Shown here: piece after piece, positions 35,911-47,520 of the stretch | Layout: every line of letters begins with the position of its first letter | How positions within the stretch are numbered: the stretch's first letter is position 1 | Assembly (NCBI GenBank): GCA_007922195.1 | Contig: ML681989.1 | Coordinates: forward strand, 45,954,251-46,018,250 | Length of the DNA stretch: 64,000 nt | From: Podocnemis expansa | Lineage: Eukaryota > Chordata > Testudines > Podocnemididae | Reading direction: 5' to 3' | Program-made: the position numbers and the translations under genes | Notes under the pieces: model-generated | Told to the model about the DNA's origin: nothing | Database searches by the model: none | The model's input: only the letters and a program-made list of their open reading frames with translations

Positions 35911-35920
35911 NNNNNNNNNN

Positions 35921-35971
<51 letters not shown>

Positions 35972-35972
35972 A
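35864..35972. repeat. (GAAA)n microsatellite with a 10-N gap
   Basis: Perfect agaa tetranucleotide repeats run on both sides of ten N at 35911-35920. The gap is in the assembly, so the true array length is unknown. Confidence 0.97.
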
Positions 35973-36576
35973 ATATGGACTATTTTTATACTACTCTGTA
36001 CTGAAACTCAGTCAAAGATCAGTGAAGTGTACCTTTGGAAACTCTAAGGAATTGCCTTTTGTAGCAGAAAGGTCAAAACAGAGTTTGGAAGAGCAACTAT
36101 TAAGTAACTGGCCCTTCTGGATTAGCTTCATTTTGCCTGTGAATTTTGAGAAATGTCTATCATGGGTAATAGTTTTTAGTGATTTACTAGAATGATCCAC
36201 TCTCCCTTTGAATGCTTTGTATCTCCCTGCTTATTTAATTGATATTATTTTAATATAGTTTGAATGGATTTAAACATATTTTATAACCCCTTTCCCATGA
36301 CATAGAGAGGAGCACAACTGCAGATATTCTGCAGAAATGGGATGGAGGGGATGCTGATAGAGGAAAGGCATGTAGCTTTCCTATCGCTTCATTGTACAGC
36401 CAAGATACCCTCCATTTTAAAATCACATGTGTGGAGCTCTTTGTGATTGTGTTGGAAGATATAGGACAGGGTTGCAGTAAGGAAGGGTAAGGCAAGTTGG
36501 TAGAATATTTTGAGGCTGTTCAGATGCCTAGGTAGTGAAGAAATAGCTGAACGTTCTGATTACAGTTATTTAACTT

Positions 36577-36583
36577 GCGCATG

Positions 36584-36623
<40 letters not shown>
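36577..36623. repeat. (GC)n-(AC)n alternating purine-pyrimidine tract
   Basis: gcgcatgcgcgcgc is followed by an uninterrupted (AC) run, giving about 47 bases of alternating purine-pyrimidine, the kind of sequence that favours Z-DNA. Confidence 0.95.
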
Positions 36624-36625
<2 letters not shown>

Positions 36626-38661
36626 AAGTAGACTAACAGACCAAAGCTAATAAATTCCTCTATGGTATCTGTCACTTGAGCCAGAGTGCAGTTTCATTCT
36701 ACTGGCCAGGGGCAGCACAGTAGGCCAGGGGAACAAAAACATGAATAAGAAGAGTTATCTGCATTTTGGCAGTGGTGTGTAGGATCACAAATTTCATGCC
36801 TGCAGCCCACTGCCTGATTCATAATTTGGAGACCACATTTCTGCCCTTGTTGAAATGCTATCACAGAAAAAGTATGCACTAGGCACCAGTTTTAAACAAA
36901 TCCACATATTTTTGAGGTAATGTTCCTTCTTCTTGTGTGTTCAGATTTTAAAAAAGACCAAATCGTGTTATCATGTAACTAAGAGAAAGAATCCCCTTTA
37001 ACTTCAATGAAACCAAGATTTAGTCCAAAGAGAATATAACATATATCCCAAAAGCAAAATTTAACTGTTGTGATTATTTTCATATTATTACAAGTTATCT
37101 CCTAACTTTAACATAGCCCCTATTTTTTTAAAATCTTGTCACTATAAAACAAAACAAAATAATAAAAACACAAACAAAAACATCACCACCACTGGGGGGG
37201 GGCACTCTGTCAGCTTAAATCTGGACCTCCCACAATAACCACAATAACTTAGTTAAGATGAAATGGTTCTGACAAATAATCAGTAGAGATGAGCCATGAA
37301 CATAATATTTGGATTCATACATTTGGATAAGTATAATGTCTAGGTAGGAATCTGGGATCAGTTGTAAGAGAGAAAAATCAGGGCTATAATTCTGATTCAA
37401 TGGTACTAAAAGTGCACATATTCAATCAGCTGTTTTTTTGTTGTGTTTTTTTTTTTGAGTAAAATCATCAATTTAAGTCTAATGTTATGAGAATGCATAT
37501 TCTTGGAACATTTAACTGCCTCTGTACCACAGCTGGAAAATAGATTCCTTCAATTATAAACCTAACTCTAAACCAAAACCACAGGTAAGGGTTCGAATCC
37601 AACCAAAAAATTCCAGATGGCTCACATTCATGGTTTTGACTGGCTCTAATGATGTCTGATGTCATGGGATTATGACAAACTCAATTTTTTCCAACAATTG
37701 TCACACAGTGATATTGCACTAATACCATGCTTATTTGTTAAATATAGGGAAAAACTGTAGTACCTACTGGCATTTTAATGGGAAACATTGTAGCTAACAT
37801 TTCTGCCAACAAGGAATGTTCATCCATCTGGTCATCAGGAGATTGTGCCTCAGTTAATTCAGGTCAACGCACTTTTAATTTGCTAAAATGTAAACTATTT
37901 TTCGTGGTCTTGTAAAGGGTTGCTGAATCAGGCAGGAACTCAGTGGTTGAAGTACTAATATTGTGTGTACCCAATACTAAAAGAACAAGCCAGCCTCCTG
38001 TGGTATACAGTTTCTTTAGAGTGAATACTGCTATGTCAGCTTGGTCTCAAAGTCAAACTGGCAAGATTCTGGTGTCATCAAAAACCTTATTAGGCACAGA
38101 AAGGTACATTTTTAGGAAATATGCTATAAATATGTAATTGAGGAACATTTTTTAAAAAAAAATGTTTGGTAAATAAAAGGCTATATTTTGGCACTTTTAC
38201 CCACATTGAATAGCACACTAGTTCATGAAGCATCTCACTTATATTAAGAGGGATATCATGAGCAAGTATGCCTGAACTGAGGCCAGTAAACATTTGTGCA
38301 AAACAGGCTGGTGGGTGTGCAAATGAAACAATACCCACCAGGAATAATTTTTCTATTATACACAAAATCTGAATTCTGACCATATAGTCCTTCTGTGATA
38401 TAATTTAAAAAAAAAATCTATCTAAATTCATCTGTTTCAAATTAAATAATATGCTAAGCATGTTCTCAACTCCCCCCAAAAACCCGAATAACCTCAAAAC
38501 CCATGACTAATTGTAGTGATTCAATATTTTTCTTCACCCTCAGAGATACTCAGTGCTTGCATTCTGAATATTCAGGTTGCTGTATCTCCAGCTTTTGACA
38601 AAAGGCTTTTGAATCTTCTTTGGTTTGTAATTAATTATTCATCTAGCACAGAATACAATGA
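36624..38661. other. Anonymous AT-rich sequence
   Basis: No gene was recognised. A/T and G homopolymer runs occur (for example 37194-37202, 37442-37455 and 38149-38161). Confidence 0.45.
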
Positions 38662-38733
38662 CTTGAGCCCTTATAAATACTTATAATTTTAACATACACA
38701 CACACACACGTTAAAATTATAAGGGCTCAGGTC
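38662..38733. repeat. Inverted repeat around a (CA)n tract
   Basis: cttataattttaac (38680-38693) and gttaaaattataag (38710-38723) are perfect complements around a (CA) run. The outer words cttgagccc and gggctcag extend the pairing if a 10-base insertion (ttataaatac type) in the left arm is looped out. Confidence 0.85.
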
Positions 38734-38924
38734 ATTTCATATTTATGTACATGAAATCATTGTCTTCGACTCACAGAGCATGTCTACCACAGTGTGAAAA
38801 GCAAAATAAAAGAAATGAGATGCATTTAACTCTTCCTGAAAACACACATAGACCCTTCACAAACCAGTTATGTATCTTTGTCTGTGCACATGTATGGCTT
38901 CTTATCACTATCGTGTCTGAGCAC

Positions 38925-39180
38925 CTCATAAACATTAGTTGATTTAGCCCCACAACACCTCTTTGAGGTAAGGAAGTACTATTACCCTGACATTATCTTA
39001 TGGGAAACTGAAGCATAGAGAAGCTTACCGCCTCTCCTCTGACAAGAGTTATGCTCATCCTTAAATTTAAGTCTGACTTGCTTAAAGTCACAAAGGAAGT
39101 GCGTGTTAGATTTGAGAACTAATCAGAGATCTCCTGAGGCACAGGCATATGCCTTAATCACCAGCCTACCTCTCTAGATA
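38925..39180 (-). repeat. MIR-like SINE remnant
   Basis: On the plus strand the word order is the reverse complement of a MIR: acacctctttgaggtaagg, tactattaccctgacattat, gggaaactgaagcatagaga, gacttgcttaaagtcacaaa and a region ending ccttaatcaccagcctacct. A stretch of about 45 bases (39030-39074) looks like an insertion. It is strongly diverged. Confidence 0.7.
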
Positions 39181-39629
39181 TGCATTTTCACTTACGTAAT
39201 GACAAATATGTTCCAGAAACCAGTACCATAGTAAAGACAGATCTTTGAGTGAAGGAATGTTTTTATTTACTGTTTAGGGTGTATAAATTAGGAACATACA
39301 GCAGCGTAAGAAATTAGTCAGGTTTCATTGCGTAAGTCCAGGAAAAAGATTTTTTTTAAATGTATTAATATTACATAAAATTGTAAATTATTATGAAATA
39401 AGTCTTACATTAAGTATAAATGTAGGATAGTGAATTTCTGAACTTCCCATGCCACATTATTATATAGAATATTTTTTTGTTGTTTATCAGAATGTACTTA
39501 AAAGACTACATTTTTGTCAGTGCAGGATGTGAACTGTACTAGAAGGAAAAAAAGGGATGTGGCATTTTCTCTTTTCACTTTTATTTGCACAAGAAGAAAT
39601 GTTTTTAATCTGGTAGAACTATAACTCTG

Positions 39630-39780
39630 CCATTGGGCAGGAGTGCCCTCTGGCCTCCAGGACTCCCCCCACAGCAATGGCCTGCCCGCACGCCACCATC
39701 TCGGGAGGTGGGGGCCAGCAGTAAGGCTCCACAGTGGGCTCAGCCTGGGTCCCCTGGCCCTGCCTTAGACAATCCATCCT
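39630..39780. repeat. Family C hAT-like fragment
   Basis: A GC-rich island in AT-rich surroundings shares gcaggagtgccctctggc with 30328-30850 and ends with ccttagacaatccatcc, an inverse of the family terminus. Open frames across it come from base composition. Confidence 0.45.
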
Positions 39781-40096
39781 TTCAGAAACACAAGCTGTTG
39801 CATGCATCTCTTCCATCAGGAAAATGTGCAAAACAATGATAGCCACATCAGAGAAAGTGATGGTCCCATTTCCTAAGTATCAAAGGAATCAGCATCAAGA
39901 AAGAATGGCAAGGAAGCAAGAGAAATTAAGAGTGCTCAGGAAAAGAGAAGAGGTGACTGGGGTGGGATTAAATAAATATAGAAGGAATATTTGGGGAAAA
40001 GGATTTCTTGGGAAATAAAATTGCCTCATACCTCAAAATACTATATTGTCTGCAGCTCCAACACTGAATGGGAGGAAGAGGATGAGCAGCAGCCAG

Positions 40097-40235
40097 ACTT
40101 TTCAAGTGGGGTAGCCATGTTAGTCTGTGTACAGCATTAACAACAAGAGTCCTATGGCACCCTATAGACTAACAGATTTCTTTGGGCATAAGCTTTTGTG
40201 GGCTTCAACCCACTTCATCAGATGCAACAGCAGTC
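40097..40235. mobile_element. Family A MITE, half element
   Basis: It begins ggggtagccatgttagtctg, followed by aagagtcctatggcacccta, gactaacagatttctttggg and acccacttcatcagatgca. This is the left half of the fold-back family. The complementary half is missing. The start gtagccatgttagtct is the reverse complement of the right terminus of the copy at 28101-28392. Confidence 0.8.
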
Positions 40236-40890
40236 AGGCTGTTCTTCACTGTCACAGGGAACATTTTTCTTGACTATAAAGGGTGGGAACCTATGTCCCT
40301 AAGAGATGAACAGTAAAGTACTATAGGTAACGACATCCATTTACAAAGAATAGGTGAGAATACACATGCTAGAGAAAATAAAACATACATACACTAAGTC
40401 CTTTTAGTTAGGTGATGATTGGAGACCAACTTCTTTTATTTTTATTTTATTTAGTGCCAGGGGAGGAATAAGATCCTTCTAGGCAGTAAAATGGTTTTGC
40501 ATTTTTTGCTGGTGAGAGAAGGTCAAGTCTGTCAATGTCTCTGCTGTGTCAGTTCTCAACCATGATTAGAAGACTTAAAAGAATTTTAAAATAAAAAAAT
40601 TCTATATAAGAAGCAGTAGGAGCCCACTGGACTAGTTCAATAATAAACTGATTTTGAAGAAAGGGTCAAGAGACAGACAAGGTGCTGCACAGACCATAAA
40701 GAGTGGGACAGTTGTCATTAGTGCCCTTGACTGATGTATTAAATAGTACCCCATTCTTACCTTCCCAGCTTTTTGCTGAATACTGTAGACTGCCAACACA
40801 GGTGAAAAATTGTCAGTGAGCCTCCAAAAATAAATGTTTTGGTATTGCATAGGGAAAATTTAAAATTAAATAAAAGTCATTAAAGTTAAA
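40236..40890. other. Anonymous sequence
   Basis: Nothing was recognised apart from A/T-rich stretches. Confidence 0.45.
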
Positions 40891-41781
40891 GGGTATGTCC
40901 ACATGCCTCTTTTATTTCGAAACAACACTGGTTGTTTCAAAATAAAAAAGACTATGTCCACACAACATTTTCCTGTTTCGAAACGACGGAGCTCATCAGT
41001 TCAAAACAAGAGCCATCGTTTCAAAACAGCTTAAACCACTTTTGTTTCGAAACGACAGTTATTTCAAAACTGGTGGTTTCGAAATAATGCCGTTGGGACA
41101 TGTTATTTCGAAACAATGGTTGTTTCAAAATAACCTTTGACCTTCCTCCCAGGGAAGGGCCACCCCCTCAGCACCCTGGCCAGGGAGCCCTCAGCACCCT
41201 GGCCATGGTGCTGAGGGGAGACCAGCCCCCAAGCCCAGTGGGAAGCCCTGCAGTGGGGGTGCCGGGCTTCTCTGCACCCCCAACACGGGGCTTGGGAGCA
41301 GCCCCAGTGGTGGGGAGAGCCGCAGCTGCGGCTCACCCCACCAGGGCTGCAGCTCCGAGGAGCTGGGCATGGGGTGAGCTGCCACAGCTGCAGCCACCCC
41401 CTGCCCCTTGCAGCTCCCCCGACCTGGGCAGGGGAACCTGGGGGTGCCGCGGCTCCCCGTGCCACTTGCCCTCTGGGCAAGCAGCTTCGGGAGCCGTGGT
41501 ACCCCCAAGTTCCTGGCAAGCCCTCTCCCCCCCTCCGCCTTGGTTGGTGGCAGCATGGCCCCCAGGGGGCCATGTTGCCACACCTCCCAGGGTGCCCCTC
41601 TCCTGAAGTGAAATAGCAAGTCCATACATAGGACCTGCTATTTTGCTTTCAGGGTCTCCCTTATTTCAAACTAAATTTTTTTTAGATCAAAATAAGTTGT
41701 TTTGAAACAAAGGTTTTATTTAGAAATAAGTCATTTTGGAATGACTTATTTCAAAATAAAACCTTGTGTGTAGACATAGCC
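40891..41781. mobile_element. MITE family B with GC-rich core
   Basis: Termini gggtatgtccacatg and, on the opposite strand, ggctatgtctacacac are inverted. Both arms consist of repeated tttcgaaa/tttcaaaa words. The right arm carries a 24-bp hairpin (41712-41735 with 41740-41763, two mismatches). The core, about 41140-41640, is strikingly GC-rich (gctgcagctccgagg- and ccaccccctcagcaccc-type words), with overlapping open frames on both strands that have no domain. A possible target duplication is AAA on both sides. Confidence 0.8.
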
Positions 41782-44020
41782 AAACAGATCCCAAATGACA
41801 GGGAGTTCTAAATGGGAAAAGATTATTGGACAAAGTAGAGGGGGCATTATCATCTACACTATGGGTAGTAGGACTTGCACTTTGAATGCTCTCATGAGTA
41901 TGGTTAACACACAAACCCAACTCTCCTTTGATATCAGTAAATACCAAAAAATCCTTGGTTGTTTTGGGCATTTGATGCTTTATCAGACTGAGTACCTGAT
42001 TCACATTTCAGTATTAATATTATCTTCCTTTCTTCATGACCATGGGTACATTGTGACTTTGTCTCAAGCTCTATTTATGGGACAGAAATATATCTCCAGG
42101 AGCAATTAAGGTAAGGAACTGTCCCTCTATGACACACAACTGGCTCTCTCATTTCTCCTCACTGAGGAAGTCTTTGGGGGGTACTAATTTACTTCAAATC
42201 TATGTCAGCAGCAAATTACAACACCTCCCATGCCAGCTCGTGGGCTTGTGAATGGACATGGATGTACTCTACTCCCACCTGATCTGTAATGAAGAGATAC
42301 AGGCATAAAGTGTCAGCTAACTCCCATACTCCTAGACCAAGGTCAGGGTAGACAAAGTGAGGATACAAATGAAAGGAGGGAGTCTTATTCTCCTTTTTAT
42401 GCCTGTGTGGGCATATAGACTAACACAATTAAGCACTACATGTTCCTTTGCAAAATGACGCCAATTAAGGATGTTATATTGAGATACAGACCTGCATTTG
42501 TTTTAAGCAAATTTGGTTGAGCAAATCTGCATTTGGTTTGCATTCAGTCCATCACTACTATAAGCGTCCAGCTAAAACTCATGTCAGTAACTTTGTTACA
42601 TACCATCAAACCATTACATGTATTCTTCATACATACCAGAAATATGCTTTGTCTTAAACAGAGCTCTACTGAAGCCAGGTTTACTTTGTAGGACTACAGT
42701 GAATGAATGATTAATGTTTTCAGCAAAGACCAGGATCTTCAATGCATTCCTTCCTCATGAGATAGGACCAAAATAGGAAAATCTTTCAGTTGTCTCCTCT
42801 GATGATCTCACAGTAATTTATTTCTCTACTATTCATCTTTCTTTACAATATTTTTACTTTGATTTCCTTTCAAGATATAATTCATATGCTTCATGGAACT
42901 ATAGCAGGCTATGTGATTTTGGGAAAAAAAAAAAGATTGGTTCTCATTGACTATTGGCTGGATAAACTATAGTTAGGGGAGGTGAAGGTATCATGCTCCT
43001 GAGCTACAAGCCTACATGCCAGCCAATGTATGATGTGAGAGGGATTGGTAGCATGAAGGTGAATATTTCAGGCAGATTAGGCTTTTAACTGCTGTTACTT
43101 TTCTTGGCTGGGAGCTTCTTCCAGCTGCTGCCTCTCAGTCATGACACCCAACATGCCCCCTTCCTAAACACACACCAAATATCCAGGTCACTATTGCCCT
43201 CACTAAGGGTTTCTTTTAGGACCTTCTTTCTTACAATTACTTCTGCCCCTGATGAAACTTTCCTTAGTTACTCCCCTCATCCACTCTAACATCCTCCACT
43301 TCATCTGACTGCTTCATGCTTCCTGCTGCTTCTTTTTCTCTTTCAACTGGCTTCACATTGTAGCCAAGGGGCCTTAGTCAAAGATGACAGCTACAGGATA
43401 GTATAGCATTGTTGTTTCATATATATGTGTTGTAAAAATATAAAAGACTAAGCCAATATAAGCAGGAGGTGATTTATTTGTGTGAATAAAGGATTACACA
43501 GGAGGGAGGCCCAAATCATGTTTGCTAGAGCCCTACTTGCGCTGAAACGAGTCCTTGGGAGAAGAATGTACGCTAGGTGTTCTGTTAGTACTGTCATCAA
43601 AAACAGTGGCATCTTGCTGCATCAGGAATTATGTTAGAGGATCCCAGGAACAGACATAAAGGAGGATCTCAACTATTCCAGTCTCAGAAAATAAGGAGCA
43701 CCAGTGTTATTTCAAGAATGGCTGATAAAATATAGTGTCTGATAGAATTTCTGTAGTTTTACTAAGACTAATATATGTTTGTCTATTTCAAAACAATAAA
43801 GTTATAATAAATAGGGTCCTAAAATATTTCTTTGCATCTGAAGTTAGCCTGCATTCCACAATTAATCTGCAATTACATTTATATTATAGTGTAATTAAAA
43901 TTTACTGTACTATAACATGCAGTTTCCCCAAAATTGGATCTTCATTCTCTTTGATATATAGCTAATAATTATAATTAGATGTAATAATTACTATAATTAT
44001 ATATTATAATCACAATTATA
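41782..44020. other. Anonymous sequence
   Basis: No gene or clear repeat was recognised. The interval 43970-44020 is nearly pure A/T (ataattat words). Confidence 0.45.
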
Positions 44021-44062
44021 TGTGTGTGTGTGTGTACATATATATATGTAAAAATATATATG
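44021..44062. repeat. (TG)n/(TA)n microsatellite at the LINE 5' border
   Basis: A (tg) run passes into tatatatatgtaaaaatatatatgg and abuts the start of recognisable LINE coding sequence. Some LINEs with restriction-like endonucleases insert into simple repeats, so this may be the target, but that is inference. Confidence 0.85.
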
Positions 44063-44805
44063 GAAAAAGCTGGACTAAAAGACAGCACTGAGGCACTGAT
44101 CATAGCAGCACAAGAACAGGCACTGAGCACCAGATCCATTGAAGCAGGGGTCTACCACACTAGACAGGACGCAAGGTGCAGACTGTGCAGAGAGGCCTCA
44201 GAGACAGTCCAACACATAGTGGCAGGATGTAAGATGCAGGCAGGAACAGCATACACTGAACGGCATAACCAAGTAGCTGGCATTGTGTACAGGAACATCT
44301 GCACAGTGTATGGGCTAGACCCTCCCAAGACCAGATGGGAGATTCCACAGAAGGTCGTGGAGAATAACAGGGCTAAGATCCTGTGGGACTTCCAGATCCA
44401 GACAGACAGGCAGGTACTGGCCAAATCAATGAGACATCGTGCTAATAGACAAGGACCAGAAGACAGCAGTGGTGATAGATGTAGCAGTGCCAAGTGACAA
44501 CAACATCAGGAAGAAGAAGTATGAGAAGCTGGAGAAGTACCAGGGCCTGAAAGAGGAACTAGAGCGGATGTGGAAAGTGAAGGCCAAAGTGGTCCCAGTG
44601 GTGGTAGGAGCACTCGGGGCTGTGACTCCTAAGCTGGGAGAGTGGCTCCAACAGATCCCAGGAACAACATCAGAGCTCTCTGTCCAGAAGAGTGCAGTGC
44701 TAGGAACAGCTAAGATACTGTGTAGAACCCTCAAACTCCCAGGCCTCTGGTAGAGGACCCGAGGTTGAGGAAGACACATACCACCCATAGGGGGTGAGAG
44801 AGGAA
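44063..44805 (+). pseudogene. LINE ORF C-terminus: CCHC finger and restriction-like endonuclease
   Basis: The coding sequence resembles the end of the single ORF of R2/R4-type LINEs, which use a restriction-like endonuclease instead of the apurinic type of CR1. It enters just after the microsatellite with LKDSTEALIIAAQEQAL. A zinc finger follows, CRLCREASETVQHIVAGC (C-x2-C-x8-H-x4-C, about 44177-44230), then VVENNRAKILWDFQIQTDRQ. A one-base insertion near 44420-44424 shifts the frame. In the restored frame the position normally occupied by the PD dipeptide has TGA before the Asp. The frame then reads on through DKDQKTAVVIDVAVPSD, KYEKLEKYQGLKEEL and VVPVVVGALGAVTPKLGEWL to a TAG after LKLPGLW (44750-44752). 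Closely similar proteins are common in fish. The clade (R4-like) is a judgement from memory. Confidence 0.8.
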
Positions 44806-44811
44806 TTTTTT

Positions 44812-44830
44812 TATAGATAGATAGATAGAT
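44812..44830. repeat. (TAGA)n spacer between the two LINE 3' ends
   Basis: tatagatagatagatagat separates the first 3' end from the second. It may be the tail of the first copy or the insertion site of the second. Confidence 0.85.
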
Positions 44831-45128
44831 AGGAAGAAGGAGTATGAGAAGCTGGAGAAGTACCAGGGCCTGAAAGAGGAACTAGAGCGGATGTGGAAAG
44901 TAAAGGCCAAAGTGGTCCCAGTGGTGGTAGGAGCACTCGGGGCTGTGACTCCTAAACTGGGAGAGTGGCTCCAACAGATCCCAGGAACGACATCAGAGCT
45001 CTCTGTCCAGAAGAGTGCAGTGCTAGGAACAGCTAAGATACTGTGTAGAACCCTCAAACTCCCAGGCCTCTGGTAGAGGACCCAAGGTTGAGGAAGACAC
45101 ATACCACCCATAGGGGTGAGAGGGGAAA
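44831..45128 (+). mobile_element. Second, tandem copy of the LINE 3' end
   Basis: From aggaagaaggagtatgagaa to cataggggtgagagggg the sequence repeats 44508-44805, differing at only about six positions in roughly 295 bases, with an offset of 323. It contains the end of the endonuclease domain (VVPVVVGALGAVTPKLGEWL...LKLPGLW, stop TAG 45074-45076) and the same 3' UTR. It then runs into an A-rich tail (aaatataaataaaaaaaaa). It is either an independent 5'-truncated insertion into the tail of the first copy or a local tandem duplication. Confidence 0.88.
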
Positions 45129-47458
45129 TATAAATAAAAAAAAATTCCCATACACATATACACACACACCATTTATTCTTCTAGCAGTGAGAATTAAAAA
45201 TGCATTTAAAGGATCTCATAATAAAATGTCCTAACAAATTATTTTCCCCCCACTGGCACTCTTTAAGACTAGTTTACTCTGTCTCACTCATTTATGTAGC
45301 AGGGGAAGTTTTGCCCATTTAATAATCATTTACTTCCTTTTCATTTCTTTCTTTCACCTATCACTTTGCCAGCACCCATGCTCTTTTTATTCTTGCCATT
45401 GCAAATAACTGATTTCCTTTGATGCTTCCCCAAATTTGCTAAAATCAGTCAATGCCATTTTTAAAAAGCCCTTCATTAACACTGACTCTTACCTAGTCTC
45501 TCGCTTCTTTGTCAGCTGAGTCTCTAAAAGATTTCAATGGTTTTTTCCTTTCTCTCTAACAACAGAGTACTTCAGAGGTAGGCTGCAGTCTTATACGGGG
45601 ATGAGACTGTAATTACATGAACTTGCCTTATGTGCATCATAAACATAACACATTATCTAGTGATATATAAGCTAGTCCATAATCTGAACAACCAATTCTA
45701 TTAGCCTGCAAATAACCCTTTTGGGAAGGAGTTCAAAACAAAGCCAACTGGCTAAGATTTGGCTTACTCTGTATCCTGTTACCCAACTCCTGAAATGTCC
45801 ATGATATTAGGGTACAAAAAAAGGATAAAGTTACTTTGAAGAAGACTCAATAACCCATCTGAACATAATCAGAATAAACATGGGAAGTCAAATATTCAGA
45901 TTGATACTTTTGTTAAGTTAATAAGTCAGTAAACAAGTTAGACAATGTAGGGAGTAATGCAGAATCTTATATTTGGTCATGAAGCATTATTGTTAGTATC
46001 ATGTAAAATAAGAGGAGGTGGGTGTTCATAAAAGTATGCCAACATCCTGGATATAAAAGAGTGTAGTGAGACTTAAATCTTTGCCTTTATTTTTGTACAG
46101 CCTTGTTTGTATATACACTTAGCCAGATCAGCTAATAATTGTGGGGGTAGCACTTTCTATCTTGAAATAAACCTTTTCCTTGGGTCCGAACTCTAGGGTT
46201 AGCTGTGTTTTTTTCTGCTTTCATAAGCACTGGCTGTCTGCTTTGTTAGATTTGTAAGGTAACCTGTAGGGCGAAAATAAATTCATTAGTCTTCAAAAGT
46301 TCCACAAGACTACTTTTTTGATTTTCCAAAGAAAGGAAAACTCTTCCATTCATGTAGTCAATAGATTCTTGATTTCTTTTCTTGATATAGCTTTCTTCAC
46401 CATGACATACCTCCATACATCTCATATTGCCCCCTTTCATGGTTCTACTACTAATTAACTAGCCGTAAATTATTATTATAAATTTAGGGTACATTCTTGG
46501 ACTCTTTGGACTCAGGATTTCCCTCTTTTTATGCACCACCAGTGGTATACTTGGTAAGTTACAATTAATACGCAAAAAAACCCCTCACAAATCCATTAAT
46601 CCTCTTTTCTTTAACAACATATGTTATAGATAATAGTGATTACAAAATCAATGTGGCTGTATCAATAGTATTCTAAAACCAAGGAACAGTGGAAATCCAA
46701 AAAATGCTCTCTCACCAGAACCTTACTCAGCTCACAGTAGGAAAAAGCTCACGTGACTCTGATAACATTTTCATATGTAACAACAGTCCAACTCCAAGCT
46801 ACTGCATGGCATGAGGAAGAAGCTCCAAGCAAATACCAGAATGCTGTTTTGTTTCTGAATAAGAATGAAATTTGATCAGGATAGTTTTAAAAGGTTAAAA
46901 ACTGTGGCTTTTCAGGAGCTTCCACAGTTCATCTCTTTCTCCAATCCTGGCTGCAAACTAGATTTTGAAATTTCATAGAAAAAGTCTCAGGAATGGACAA
47001 AAGAAAAGAAGTATGTACAGTGGAGCTGTGGCTATAGGGAAAAAGCAGAAGGGATGGAAGGAAAAGGCTATAAAATATACTTTATTTCAGTTCTGTGTAG
47101 TATAATTTTATGAAAAATAGAATTAGTGTAAATCAAGTTAAGAAAGGAGTAGAAGCCACTGTAAAGTAAAAGAAGTTTTCGCTTTGTCTTTGAAATGCTG
47201 TGTCTCAAGCTAAAAGCTTGTTATACCCAACACCCACCAATATAACTTTCCACATCAAGAGAAACTCTTACTGGTGGTTAGAGTTAACACATTTCAGAAT
47301 GAATAGAGACAAAATCAAATTTTCAAAGCTCATACCTAATGGAAATGTCACCCAAACTAATTATTTAATATTTAACTTCAAGTATCTATATAATACAACA
47401 ATATAAGGAACACTAGCACTAGATGACAGCACTCACTACAGGAACCAAGCACTTAAAG
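45129..47458. other. Anonymous sequence
   Basis: No gene was recognised. The block around 46083-46205 includes a polyadenylation-like aataaa within cttgaaataaaccttttcct, which could be the end of an old retroelement, but nothing else supports it. Confidence 0.4.
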
Positions 47459-47520
47459 ATCATAAGAATGGCTATCCTTAGTCAGACCCACAGTTCATCT
47501 AGCTGAACAAGCTGTCACTG

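Noticed and set aside
37588..37601. agggttcgaatcca, a match to a tRNA B box
   Set aside because: No matching A box, acceptor stem or cloverleaf could be found around it. A short isolated match is expected by chance or from an old SINE.
41100..41629. Open frames of 144-168 codons on both strands
   Set aside because: They coincide with the GC-rich core of a MITE, the frames overlap on opposite strands, and the content is low-complexity Pro/Gly/Ala.
44152..45165. Minus-strand open frames of 113-144 codons
   Set aside because: They are antisense shadows of the LINE endonuclease. The duplicate 3' end makes the same shadow appear twice.
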